64,000 nt of DNA from Klenkia sesuvii (lineage in GTDB: Bacteria; Actinomycetota; Actinomycetes; Mycobacteriales; Geodermatophilaceae): assembly GCF_037083825.1 (NCBI RefSeq), contig NZ_JBAPLU010000020.1:1-64000 (forward strand), given 5' to 3'. The notes beneath the pieces were generated by a model. The model saw only the letters and a program-made list of their open reading frames with translations, did not search any database and had not been told where the DNA came from. A program made the translations under genes and the position numbers. Positions within the stretch are counted from its first letter, which is position 1, and the number at the start of each line of letters is the position of its first letter. Below are positions 42,183 to 50,869 of this stretch, one piece after another.

Positions 42183-43130
42183 GTGACCGTGGACCGCCTG
42201 GACCGAGCCGTCGGCGCCGTCGTCGGGTCCGCCGTGGGCGATGCCCTGGGCGCACCGTTCGAGTTCGGCCCGCCCGGCCAGTTCTCCGCGCGCTTCCCCG
42301 AGGGCCACGCTGGCGGCGACGAGATGTGCGGCGGCGGATCGCTCGGGTGGGCGCCCGGCGAGTTCACCGACGACACCCAGATGGCCATCGCGCTGGCCAC
42401 CTCGCTGGTGGAACGCGGCGGGCTCGACGAGGCCGACGTGTTCGACCGGTTCCGCCGCTGGGCCGCCGCCGACCCGCCGGACATCGGCAACCAGACCCGC
42501 GCGGTCATGGGCTCGGGCCGACCGTGGGACGTTGCCGCGGCCGAGCACTTCGCCCGCTCGGGCCACGCCGCCGGCAACGGCTCGCTGATGCGGACGACGC
42601 CCGCCGCCGTCTTCTTCGCCCGCCACGGCCGGGACGCCACCATGGACGCCGCCCGCCGCATCTCGGCACTCACCCACGGCGACCCGTCGGCCGGCGAGGG
42701 CTGCGCGGTCTTCCACGAGCTGGTGCGGGCGGCCCTGGACGGCGAGGACCCGCTGGCCGCCATCCCCGAGGCGCTGGACCACGTCACTGCCGAGCACCGG
42801 GAGCGGTGGGCCACCGTGCTCGACCCGGCCTGGACGCCGGCCGACGCCACCGAGGGCAACGGCGCCGTGTGGCCGACGCTGGGTCAAGCCGCGTGGGCGC
42901 TGCGCGGTGCGACGTCGCTGCCGGAGGTGCTGCGCCGGGTCATCGACCTGGGCGGCGACACCGACACGGTCTCCGCGGTCGCCGGTGGCCTGGCTGGCGC
43001 GGTGTTCGGCGCCGAGGGCATCCCGGAGCGGTGGACGGCGGTCCTGCACGGCCGGGTGCCGGGGCTCGGTGACCACCGGTGGACCGGGCAGGACCTGCGC
43101 AACCTGGCGATGAGGCTTGCGGGAGGCTGA
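42183..43130 (+). CDS. ADP-ribosylglycohydrolase (DraG/ARH-like)
   Basis: 315 aa from GTG 42183. Family signatures: AVGAVVGSAVGDALGAPFEFG at the start, FTDDTQMAIALA (metal-binding TDDT near residue 65), GNGSLMRTTPAAVFF and VIDLGGDTDTVSAVAGGLAGA (second metal cluster D-x-D-T). Binuclear Mg2+ enzyme that removes ADP-ribose from protein or nucleic acid. Lies amid toxin-antitoxin and restriction genes, so a role in reversing a toxic ADP-ribosylation is possible, but no ADP-ribosyltransferase is visible here. Confidence 0.93.
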   Translation: MTVDRLDRAVGAVVGSAVGDALGAPFEFGPPGQFSARFPEGHAGGDEMCGGGSLGWAPGEFTDDTQMAIALATSLVERGGLDEADVFDRFRRWAAADPPDIGNQTRAVMGSGRPWDVAAAEHFARSGHAAGNGSLMRTTPAAVFFARHGRDATMDAARRISALTHGDPSAGEGCAVFHELVRAALDGEDPLAAIPEALDHVTAEHRERWATVLDPAWTPADATEGNGAVWPTLGQAAWALRGATSLPEVLRRVIDLGGDTDTVSAVAGGLAGAVFGAEGIPERWTAVLHGRVPGLGDHRWTGQDLRNLAMRLAGG

Positions 43131-44015
43131 CTACTCGCAGCCCACCCCGTCGTTGTCGCGGTCGAACTTGGACTGCCATCCCGGGTCGCCCGGGTAGATC
43201 GGTGCCGCGCCTGCTGCTCGGACGGCGTCGCAGTTCTTGTAGTAAGGCGCCGCGCCATCCCCACCAGCACCTGAACCGCTGCCCGAGGACGGGACTGCTG
43301 GCGCGGGCGCGGGCGCGGGCACCGGGACCGGCGCCGTCCAGGTGTAGGAGCAGTCCGCCGTGACGGTCTGGCCGGCGACGTCGGTCAGCACGGCCCGGAC
43401 GACGAAGGTGCCCGCCGACGGGTACCGGTGCGTGAAGATCGCACCCAGGTTCTGGTCGTCGTTGGTGTAGACCTCGCCGTCTCCGTAGTCGATGGTCACC
43501 TGGTAGGGCGCGGTGGCCACGATCTGCTGGCCGAACACGGGCGTGGAGCCCGACCCGGCACCGGGGCAGGTCATCGACATGACGGGCGCCGGCGGCAACG
43601 CCGGGGCCGTGGTGGTCGGGGCAGCCGTGGTGGTGGGCGCGGCGGTGGTCGCGCGCGGTGTCGTGGGCGCGGCCGTCGACGGCGACGCGGCAACCTGCTC
43701 CGGCGCGGCCTCGGCGTCGGCCGCGGGAGCGAGCGATCCCCCAATGCCCGTCACCACGAAGCCGGCGGCGGCGACGCCGGCCGCAGCGCGTCGGCTGGCG
43801 ATGCCCAACCCGGCGACCTTGCCCCGGAGCAGGGCCCAGGCCCCGACCGCCAGCACGACCAGACCGAGGGCGCTCAGGCCGCCGCTCAGTCCACCGGCCA
43901 CGAAGGCCGACAGCACGAACAGCGCCACCAGCCCGAGGAGGACCAACCGCCTCCTGCTCGGATCACCACCCGGCGCCTTCGACGGTCCGTCCTGTCCCCC
44001 GCGTCCCCACGTCAT
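43131..44015 (-). CDS. Membrane protein with PKD-like and excalibur domains
   Basis: 294 aa from ATG 44015. Two transmembrane helices (about 23-65), then a third near 80-98, a Thr/Pro/Ala linker, a PKD-type sandwich (TIDYGDGEVYTNDDQ, HRYPSAGTFVVRAVLTDVAG) and a C-terminal excalibur motif: YYKNCDAVRAAG and FDRDNDGVGCE, which binds Ca2+. Likely displayed on the outer face of the membrane. Ends 1 bp from the convergent ADP-ribosylglycohydrolase. Confidence 0.88.
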   Translation of the reverse strand: MTWGRGGQDGPSKAPGGDPSRRRLVLLGLVALFVLSAFVAGGLSGGLSALGLVVLAVGAWALLRGKVAGLGIASRRAAAGVAAAGFVVTGIGGSLAPAADAEAAPEQVAASPSTAAPTTPRATTAAPTTTAAPTTTAPALPPAPVMSMTCPGAGSGSTPVFGQQIVATAPYQVTIDYGDGEVYTNDDQNLGAIFTHRYPSAGTFVVRAVLTDVAGQTVTADCSYTWTAPVPVPAPAPAPAVPSSGSGSGAGGDGAAPYYKNCDAVRAAGAAPIYPGDPGWQSKFDRDNDGVGCE

Positions 44016-44206
44016 GCCCGCAGTCTGCATCGAAACTGCACCGTTTGGTTCCACCAACCGATGCGCGTCGTACCCGTCGCACCACCCATCCCACGGGTCC
44101 GTCCTGCATCGCGGTCGACTGGTCGTCGGGCTCGTTGCGCCCCGGTAGGACCATTGACGACCGCCGCCTCGCGGAACCCGCGTCACGAGGACGATGCCGC
44201 TGGACC

Positions 44207-45289
44207 TCAGCCCAGCCCGAACGCGTCGGCGAGCCTGTCCAGAGTGAACTTGTTGCGCAGCTTGCATGCGCTGTTCTGGTTGGCGAACATGCCCTTCGCC
44301 CACACGGCGTCGCTCCGGTCGCGGGTCTCCGCCCACTGCACCCCGACGACGAACTCGCGGGCGTCCTCCCCCGTGGGCAGGTCCTGGTGCTGGTACGCGG
44401 CCCGCAGAGGCAGGTCAGCCAGACGTGTCGCCTCACCGTCGGACACGGCGAGCGCCTCGTCGAACGGTCTCGCCGTCGCGGTCACGGTGCCCACCCCGAC
44501 GTACCCGGTGCCGGGGATGCAGGCGAAGACCCTGGCCCCGACCGGGAGCTTGCGCAGCGTCCTCGAGAACCACTCCCCGCCGCCGGCGGACACGAACCCG
44601 TACTCCCGGGCGTCGTCCCAGCTCCGCAGGCCGCTCTCCTCGCCGAAGCTGACGTACCAGTCGAGCTCGTTCCAGGGCTCGCGCGTGCCCCCCGCTGCCC
44701 CTGCGCCCCGTTTGGGTTGGGTGCGGGCCTCGTCCATCAACCAGGTGCGGGCCAGGTAGGACCGTCCGTCGTCGACGAAGTAGCGGAAGAAGACGACGTT
44801 GATGGGCAGGTTGAACTCGGCGAGGTACTCGACGATGCGCTCGGTGGCCGAGTCCACCTCGGCCGCTACGACCGTCAACCGGTGCGCGGAGTTGAGCTCG
44901 TCGGGCAGCTCAGTCCCGAACGTCGACGCCCACTCCACCTCGAAGGCGACATCCGGCTTGTACGCACGGAAGATGTCCAGGACGTCGTCGTGGGAGAGCG
45001 TGCGGGCCCAGGAGCCGTAGTCGAGCGCCTGGGCGACCACGTCCCGAGGGGTCTTGTCCTTCTTCAGCTCCAGGACGTGGATCGCGCCGTCGTCGTCCAC
45101 GGCGAGGAGGTCGACGAACGTGCCGTGTGCGGTGGGGACCTGCCGCCCGATCAACATCAGAGGCGTGCCCAGGATCGTGGGGTCCGCCTCGATCATGGTC
45201 TCCAGCTGGGACTCCAGCGGCACGCCCTGCGGGGACAGCCGCGTCGGGGCACCGCTGTCCACCCGCCACAACCCCATCTCGGTGGGCAT
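44207..45289 (-). CDS. PD-(D/E)XK nuclease-domain protein (NucS/DUF91-like)
   Basis: 360 aa. Residues 20-120 carry a PD-(D/E)XK fold: ESQLETMIEADPTILG, VDLLAVDDDGAIHVLELKKDKTPRDVVAQALDYGSWA, where Asp, Glu and Lys (E-L-K-K) form the metal site. This resembles the C-terminal domain of NucS and stand-alone DUF91 nucleases. The C-terminal 200 residues are unrecognised (VGTVTATARPFDEALAVS). It follows hsdM by 3 bp and is very likely in the same operon. Expected to cut DNA; specificity unknown. Confidence 0.85.
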   Translation of the reverse strand: MPTEMGLWRVDSGAPTRLSPQGVPLESQLETMIEADPTILGTPLMLIGRQVPTAHGTFVDLLAVDDDGAIHVLELKKDKTPRDVVAQALDYGSWARTLSHDDVLDIFRAYKPDVAFEVEWASTFGTELPDELNSAHRLTVVAAEVDSATERIVEYLAEFNLPINVVFFRYFVDDGRSYLARTWLMDEARTQPKRGAGAAGGTREPWNELDWYVSFGEESGLRSWDDAREYGFVSAGGGEWFSRTLRKLPVGARVFACIPGTGYVGVGTVTATARPFDEALAVSDGEATRLADLPLRAAYQHQDLPTGEDAREFVVGVQWAETRDRSDAVWAKGMFANQNSACKLRNKFTLDRLADAFGLG

Positions 45290-45292
45290 CGT

Positions 45293-46795
45293 TCAGTCCT
45301 TCTCGACGATCGATAGGTCGACCGCCTCGGCGGCACCCTCCAGTGCCGTCGCGACCGCTTCGAACTCGGCGAGCGCCGCGGTCAGGTCATCGACGATCTC
45401 CCGGGCGATGACCTCCGGCGCCGGCAGGTTGTCCAGGTCGTCGAGCGAGGCGTCCTTGAGCCAAGTGATGTCCAGGTTCGCCTTGTCGCGCGCGACGAGC
45501 TCGTCGTATCCGAACGACCGGAACCGCTCGCTCTCCACCCGCTCACCCCGGGCGCCTGCGCGGTAGCTGTCGACGAAGTCGTCGAGGTGCTGACGGCGCA
45601 GCGGGTTCTGCTTGAGCGTGAAGTGCTCGTTGGTGCGCAGGTCGTAGACCCACAGCCGTTCGGTCCACGGGTGATCGGCGGCCGGCCGCTTGTCGAAGAA
45701 GAGCACGTTCGCCTTCACGCCTTGGGCGTAGAAGATCCCGGTCGGCAGCCGCAGGAGCGTGTGCAGGTCGTAGTCGCGGAGCAGCTTGCGGCGAATGGTC
45801 TCGCCAGCACCGCCCTCGAAGAGCACGTTGTCCGGCAGGACGACGGCCGCGCGACCGTTCATCGCCAGGATGGTGGCGATGTGCTGCAGGAAGTTGAGCT
45901 GCTTGTTCGCCGTGGTGACGACGAAGTCCTGCCGCTCGATCTCCCGGTCCTCGCGCGCCTCGCGGCCGTCCGCGCCGACCATGGTCAGCGAGGACTTGCG
46001 CCCGAACGGCGGGTTGGACAGGACGACGGAGTAGCGCCGGCCGGGGTCGGCGAGCAGGGCGTCCTTGACCTCGATGAGGCTCTCCCCCACCGACCGCCCG
46101 ATGCCGTGCAGCAGCAGGTTCATCGCGGCCAGCCGGGCGGTGCCGTCGACGAGTTCGACGCCGTGCGCGAAGTCGTCACGGAGGTGGTCGCGCTCCTCGG
46201 GCGTGAGGTCCTCGGCGTGCCGGGCGGCGTGCTCGTGGGCGACGAGGAGGAAGCCGCCGGTACCGGCGGCTGGGTCGATGATCCGGTCCCGGGCGGTCGG
46301 CTGCAGGCAGTCGACCATCGCCTGGATCAGCGGTCGCGGGGTGAAGTACTGGCCGGCACCGGACTTGATGTCCTCCGCGCCCTTGGCGAGCAGCGACTCG
46401 TAGGCGTCGCCCTTGATGTCCACACCGGACGCCGACCAGTTCTCCTTGTCGATCAGGTCGACGACGAGGCGCTTGAGCTTGGCCGGGTCCTGGATGCGGT
46501 TCTGCGCCTTGCGGAAGACCACACCGAGGACGCCGGGCTGCCGGGCGAGGTCCTGCAGGATGCGCCGGTAGACGTCTTCGAGCTCGTCCCCGTCGGCGTC
46601 GAGCAGCCGCTGCCAGGAGCAGTTGGCCGGGACGATCTTCTCCGGCTTGAGCGGTCGGTTCTCCCGCTCGTGCGCCATCTTGAGGAAGAGCAGGTAGGTG
46701 AGCTGCTCGGTGTACTCGATGGTCGAGACGCCGTCGTCGCGCAGGACGTTGCAGTAGCTCCAGAGCTTGTCGACCAACCGCCGTGCTTCGGTCAC
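45293..46795 (-). CDS. hsdM: Type I restriction-modification methylase subunit HsdM
   Basis: 500 aa from GTG 46795. N-terminal helical HsdM domain (LVDKLWSYCNVLRDDGVSTIEYTEQLTYLLFLKM), then the N6-adenine methylase: YFTPRPLIQAMVD, RIIDPAAGTGGFLLVAHEHA (AdoMet site), LSNPPFGRKSS (catalytic N-P-P-F), GRAAVVLPDNVLFEGGAG. No target-recognition domain is fused to it. Its start overlaps the stop of the upstream fic gene (GTGA), so the two are coupled. Confidence 0.95.
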   Translation of the reverse strand: MTEARRLVDKLWSYCNVLRDDGVSTIEYTEQLTYLLFLKMAHERENRPLKPEKIVPANCSWQRLLDADGDELEDVYRRILQDLARQPGVLGVVFRKAQNRIQDPAKLKRLVVDLIDKENWSASGVDIKGDAYESLLAKGAEDIKSGAGQYFTPRPLIQAMVDCLQPTARDRIIDPAAGTGGFLLVAHEHAARHAEDLTPEERDHLRDDFAHGVELVDGTARLAAMNLLLHGIGRSVGESLIEVKDALLADPGRRYSVVLSNPPFGRKSSLTMVGADGREAREDREIERQDFVVTTANKQLNFLQHIATILAMNGRAAVVLPDNVLFEGGAGETIRRKLLRDYDLHTLLRLPTGIFYAQGVKANVLFFDKRPAADHPWTERLWVYDLRTNEHFTLKQNPLRRQHLDDFVDSYRAGARGERVESERFRSFGYDELVARDKANLDITWLKDASLDDLDNLPAPEVIAREIVDDLTAALAEFEAVATALEGAAEAVDLSIVEKD

Positions 46796-47997
46796 CGGTC
46801 ACCCTCGTCGCTCGTCACCCCGGAGACGTTACGGGCCACTACCGGGGCAACCCGGCGAACCTCGTCCATGAGTCCCGGGTACGGGTCCGCCAGCGGCCGA
46901 CGGGTCGATCGAGCCGCTGTCCGGAGCTGCCGGAGCTGCTCGCCCGCCAGGTAGTAGCGCCCCCTGGTCTGCCCGACCGGGTCGAGCAGACCGAGATCGG
47001 CGAGGTGGGCGAGGTCGCGGGTCGCGGTGCGCTGCTCCAGCTCGGTGCGTTTGATGTAGGTGCTGCGCTGCACGCGCAGCCCCAGCACGGCATCGAAGAG
47101 CGGATCGGAGACCCGCTCGGGCAGGCGGTGCTGGATGATCAGGGCGTCCAGCGCCGTCCACAGCTCCTCTGCTTCTGCGAAGCGGCGTTGCAGCGTCTGC
47201 GCCTGCATGTGGTGGGCGCGCAAATTGAACTTCAGCCAGAGATGGGCGTCGTTCTCCGGATGCCACGCGCCTTGGCCGGTGGCCGCGAGCACGCGGTAGT
47301 AGTCGCTGGTGTTGGCACCCAGCCACTCCTCGATGCTGGAGAACGTCGGTTCGATCACCGAGTCCTGCGCGAGCACCATCGTCTGGAGAGCCCGAGCCAT
47401 CCGGCCGTTGCCGTCGCGGAACGGGTGGATCATCACCAGGTTCAGGTGCGCCATGGCTGCTCGGACCAGCGGATCGACGTCGCGGTCGGTGTTCAGGCCG
47501 GCGACGAGGGCATCCATCAGCTCGGGAACCAGGTCGCTGTCGGGGCCCTCGTAGACGGTGGTGTCGGTGACGTCGTCCCGGACGTACACGGCGCGCTGAC
47601 GGTACTGCCCCGGGCTCTTGGTCAGGTCGTGCTCCAGGAGCATGAAGTGCATGGCGCGCAGCGTCATCGGGTCGACCCGGAAGCCGGGGCTGGTGGCCAC
47701 CTGCAGCACGTAGGTGAGCACCCGGCGGTAGCCGAGGATCTCCGCCCAGGTCTGCTGGTCGGCCGTCAACGGCGCTTCGTCCTCGACGGCGGCCGCCGCG
47801 TCCTGATCGCTGACGGAGTAGCCCTCGATGCTGTTGGAGCCCTGGATGGCGCGTGCTTGTGTCGTTCGCCGGAGGCCGCCACCCCAGCGCCGCGGGGCGC
47901 GCAGGACGGAGGCGAGCTCACGGCGCATGCCGTGCACGCCCTCGATCGTCTGGTGGTCGTCCAGGTCGAGCTCGGGGATGGCGAAGAGTCGAGTCAT
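46792..47997 (-). CDS. Fic-family AMP-transferase-like protein
   Basis: 401 aa from ATG 47997. The Fic core motif HPFRDGNGRMAR is complete, with His191 as the catalytic base; the inhibitory-helix motif SNSIEG (Ser54-Glu58-Gly59) is N-terminal, as in class II Fic proteins. A C-terminal winged-helix (RTELEQRTATRDLAHLADLGLL) follows. Class II Fic proteins usually AMPylate proteins after relief of auto-inhibition. Sits where a specificity subunit is often found in a type I locus. The first gene after a likely promoter. Confidence 0.9.
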   Translation of the reverse strand: MTRLFAIPELDLDDHQTIEGVHGMRRELASVLRAPRRWGGGLRRTTQARAIQGSNSIEGYSVSDQDAAAAVEDEAPLTADQQTWAEILGYRRVLTYVLQVATSPGFRVDPMTLRAMHFMLLEHDLTKSPGQYRQRAVYVRDDVTDTTVYEGPDSDLVPELMDALVAGLNTDRDVDPLVRAAMAHLNLVMIHPFRDGNGRMARALQTMVLAQDSVIEPTFSSIEEWLGANTSDYYRVLAATGQGAWHPENDAHLWLKFNLRAHHMQAQTLQRRFAEAEELWTALDALIIQHRLPERVSDPLFDAVLGLRVQRSTYIKRTELEQRTATRDLAHLADLGLLDPVGQTRGRYYLAGEQLRQLRTAARSTRRPLADPYPGLMDEVRRVAPVVARNVSGVTSDEGDR

Positions 47998-48078
47998 GTC
48001 CCTATGTCCCAATCGTTGAGACAGCAACGCTAACGCAGGTGCGCTGATGTCTCAATGTTCAGGACATCAGGACATCGG
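47998..48078 (-). promoter_or_regulatory. Promoter/operator region of fic-hsdM-nuclease unit
   Basis: 81 bp, the AT-richest spot in the island. An 8-bp inverted repeat TTGAGACA (48016-48023) / TGTCTCAA (48048-48055) and short direct repeats around AGGACAT flank it. It separates mrr' from fic, so the operon may be split into two transcription units here. Confidence 0.55.
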
Positions 48079-48906
48079 TCAAAGCGACTCGAAGAAGTCC
48101 TCGTCCAGCTGGTGGAGGGTCACGGTGGTCTCCGGCTGGACGCCGACGCCGTGTCGCAGCATCAGCTCGGCCAGCCGCGCGCCGTCGATCAGCTCGATCC
48201 GGGCATTGACCCGCTCGGCCTCCGCGCGGGCCCCGGAGGAGAAACTGCTGGTGGTGATGAACACGCCGCGATCGCCCTGCGCGCCCATCAGCGCGCCGAC
48301 GAACCCCTGGATGGCCGGGCGCTGCACCGACTGGTCCGGCGCGTACCGCTTCGCCTGCAGGTAGATGCGGTCGAGACCCAGCGGGTCCTGGCTGATGATG
48401 CCGTCGATGCCGGCGTCACCACTGCGACCCGAGTGCTCGACCATGCCCGAGCGCCCGTAGCCCATCTGCTCCAGCAGGCGGACGACGAGCCGCTCGAACT
48501 CCGTCGGCGGCAGGGCCAGCGCCCGCTTCAACAGCTCACCCTCGACCGCCGCCCTGTTCTCGGTCACCGCTTGAGCAAGGAGGTCCTGGGGCGAAGCCGC
48601 TTCCGTGTCCGATTTTGAACTGAGTGGCGGCTCACCCTCAGCAACACGTGCGTTGCTACGGGAGCGAAAGTCTCGGTATGACGCGAACTGCAGAAGCACA
48701 CCAGTGTCGACCCGCTCCGGATGTGCGGCGAGCACATCTTGCCCAGCGGCCGTGATGGTCACCTGTCCGCGGGCCGGTCGGTCGAGAAGGCCGGCTTGGG
48801 AGAGGTGGCTGATGGACCAGCCGACTCGGTTGTCCATGGTCCGGGACCGGCCGCTGGGAAGTAGGCCGGCACGTTCCTCCTCGGTCAGCTCGAAGCGGTC
48901 GCTCAT
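48079..48906 (-). CDS. mrr: Mrr-like restriction endonuclease, apparently 5'-truncated
   Basis: 275 aa from ATG 48906. The C-terminal catalytic domain is complete: ERLVVRLLEQMGYG, GDAGIDGIISQDPLGLDRIYLQAKRYAP (Asp and Q-A-K metal site), VGALMGAQGDRGVFITTSSF. The N-terminal winged-helix starts abruptly: MSDRFELTEEERAGLLPSGR is preceded, in the same frame but before the ATG, by DGSVRRTRDLVAA. Full Mrr proteins begin about 20 residues further upstream. Those residues are missing because the gene is joined to hsdR. Recognises and cuts modified DNA in the family. Confidence 0.85.
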   Translation of the reverse strand: MSDRFELTEEERAGLLPSGRSRTMDNRVGWSISHLSQAGLLDRPARGQVTITAAGQDVLAAHPERVDTGVLLQFASYRDFRSRSNARVAEGEPPLSSKSDTEAASPQDLLAQAVTENRAAVEGELLKRALALPPTEFERLVVRLLEQMGYGRSGMVEHSGRSGDAGIDGIISQDPLGLDRIYLQAKRYAPDQSVQRPAIQGFVGALMGAQGDRGVFITTSSFSSGARAEAERVNARIELIDGARLAELMLRHGVGVQPETTVTLHQLDEDFFESL

Positions 48907-50762
48907 GGCCGCGACGAGGTCGCGGGTGCGGCGCACCGAACCGTCGCTGACGGCGTCGCGTCGATGTGCTCGTGCTCGGTCACCCCCACCGCGTCGACCA
49001 GCACGAACCTGTCCTTGCTCGTCGCGTCCGGCGTGACGAGCTGGAAGTCGGTCTGCGAGATCGTGCGCGATCCGCGGCCCTTCATCTGCTCGAAGTACGA
49101 GGCCGAACGCACATCGCGCAGGAAGAAGACGCACTCCAGCGGTCGCACGTCGGTGCCGGTGGCGATCATGTCGACCGTGACGGCCACGCGCAGGGTCGAC
49201 GAGGTGCGGAACTTCCTCAGGTCACCCTTCGGATCCCGACCGTTGTAGGTGATCTTGGCGGCGAAGTCGTTGCCCGCCCCGAACACCTCGCGGATCGTCG
49301 TCACGACCTCTTCGGCATGGTTGTCGTCCTTGCAGAAGATCAGCGTCTTGGGCACCGTCGACCGGCCGGGGAAGATCTCGGTGAACAGCCGGTCGCGGAA
49401 TGTCTCCAGCACCAGCCGGATCTGACTCTTCGACGTCACCGCCCGGTCCAGCTGGGTACGGGTGTACGGGACGTCGTCGTCCAGTGCTTCGTACCGCTGC
49501 ACCCGGGTGCGCCGGTCGACCTTGGGCACGACGGTGCCGGCCTCGATGGTGGAGCCGCTCTCGGAGATCTGCGTCCGGATCCGGTAGACGTCGAAGTCGA
49601 CGTTCACGTTGTCGGCGACGGACTGCGCGTAGGTGTACTCCGACACCAGGTTCTGCTGGAAGAAGCCGAACGTCTGCTTCACCGGTGTGGCAGTGAGCCC
49701 GACGATGTGCGCGTCGAAGTACTCCAGCACGCGCCGCCACACCCCGTAGATCGAGCGGTGCGCCTCGTCGACGATGACCAGGTCGAAGGACTCGGGCGGT
49801 AGTTCGGCGTTGTAGACGACGTCGACCGGTGCGCCCGGGGTGAAACCGTCGAGCCCGGGGTCGTCCTCGACGGGCACGATCTCGCCACGCAGCGCGGCGT
49901 GCACACGCTGGATGGTGGAGATGACGACGGAGGAGGACGAGACCATCCCCGCGCCGGTGAGCATGTCGACGTTGTAGATCTCGGTGAGGCGGCGACCGTC
50001 GTCCGGCGTCGCGTAGTTCTGGAACTCCGCCAGGGTCTGCGTGCCGAGGTTGTTGCGGTCGACCAGGAAGAGGATGCGTCGGAAGCCCCCGTGCTTGAGC
50101 AGCCGGTAGCAGCTGGTCACCGCCGTGTAGGTCTTCCCCGCGCCGGTGGCCATCTGCACCAGCGAGCGTGCGTGGCGTTGCTCGGCCAGCGACCGCTCGA
50201 TGCCCTGGATGGCGGTGATCTGCGCCGGCCGCAAGCCCTGGGTGATGAGGTCGGGCATGGTGCGCACCCGGCCGCGCCAGGTCGCGGTCCCCGCATCGTC
50301 GTCGGCGTTGCGCACCGTGCGGGCGAGCGTCTCCGGGCGGGGGAACGAGAAGATCGACCGCGCCCGAGGCACCGGGTCGTAGCCGTTGGTGATGTGCAGC
50401 TCCGAGCCCGAGGCCTCGAACACGAACGGCAGCCGGTCGTCCAGCGTCAGTGCCCTGAGCCGGACGTCCGCCGGCAGCCCGGCCGCGTAGCGCGCGGACT
50501 GCCACTCGACCCCGGAGAGCGTCGTCCCCTCCGGCTTGGCCTCGATGACGCCGACCACGCGCTGGTCGACGTAGAGCACGTAGTCGGCTCGACCGTGACC
50601 CGGCGCCATGATGACCTCGCGGACGGCCACGCCCTGACTCGCGAACAGGTTCAGCTCGGACCGGCTCTGCACCGACCAGCCGGCAGCGGTGAGCTGGCGG
50701 TCGATGAGCACGCGCGCTCGCTGCTCAGCAGTGAGCTGCTGACTCTCCCCCATGTCGGTCAT
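48903..50762 (-). CDS. hsdR: Type I restriction subunit HsdR, C-terminally truncated
   Basis: 619 aa from ATG 50762; HsdR proteins are usually 850-1000+ aa. N-terminal nuclease motif RADYVLYVDQRVVGVIEAKPEG (Asp...E-A-K), helicase motifs QMATGAGKTYTA (Walker A), VIVDEAHRSIYG (DEAH), TATPVKQTFGFF, and motifs to FFLRDVRSASYFEQMKGRGSR and LVDAVGVTEHEHIDATP. After residue 604 the frame turns into 15 unrelated residues and stops, with the stop overlapping the mrr ATG (ATGA). The helical C-terminus that docks on HsdM/HsdS is therefore gone. Confidence 0.9.
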   Translation of the reverse strand: MTDMGESQQLTAEQRARVLIDRQLTAAGWSVQSRSELNLFASQGVAVREVIMAPGHGRADYVLYVDQRVVGVIEAKPEGTTLSGVEWQSARYAAGLPADVRLRALTLDDRLPFVFEASGSELHITNGYDPVPRARSIFSFPRPETLARTVRNADDDAGTATWRGRVRTMPDLITQGLRPAQITAIQGIERSLAEQRHARSLVQMATGAGKTYTAVTSCYRLLKHGGFRRILFLVDRNNLGTQTLAEFQNYATPDDGRRLTEIYNVDMLTGAGMVSSSSVVISTIQRVHAALRGEIVPVEDDPGLDGFTPGAPVDVVYNAELPPESFDLVIVDEAHRSIYGVWRRVLEYFDAHIVGLTATPVKQTFGFFQQNLVSEYTYAQSVADNVNVDFDVYRIRTQISESGSTIEAGTVVPKVDRRTRVQRYEALDDDVPYTRTQLDRAVTSKSQIRLVLETFRDRLFTEIFPGRSTVPKTLIFCKDDNHAEEVVTTIREVFGAGNDFAAKITYNGRDPKGDLRKFRTSSTLRVAVTVDMIATGTDVRPLECVFFLRDVRSASYFEQMKGRGSRTISQTDFQLVTPDATSKDRFVLVDAVGVTEHEHIDATPSATVRCAAPATSSRP

Positions 50763-50869
50763 CGCTCCGTGACACTAAGTGCTTCGACATTCCGCGACCA
50801 GTATCGAGACCTCCTCGGCCGGTGCGCCCTGGACCACGACCTCAGGATCGGGTCCGGGAGAGATCGGAC
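50763..50869. promoter_or_regulatory. Region between divergently placed units
   Basis: 107 bp between the hsdR start and the 3' end of the TIM-barrel gene. Presumed promoter of hsdR. No repeat or operator stands out. Confidence 0.3.
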
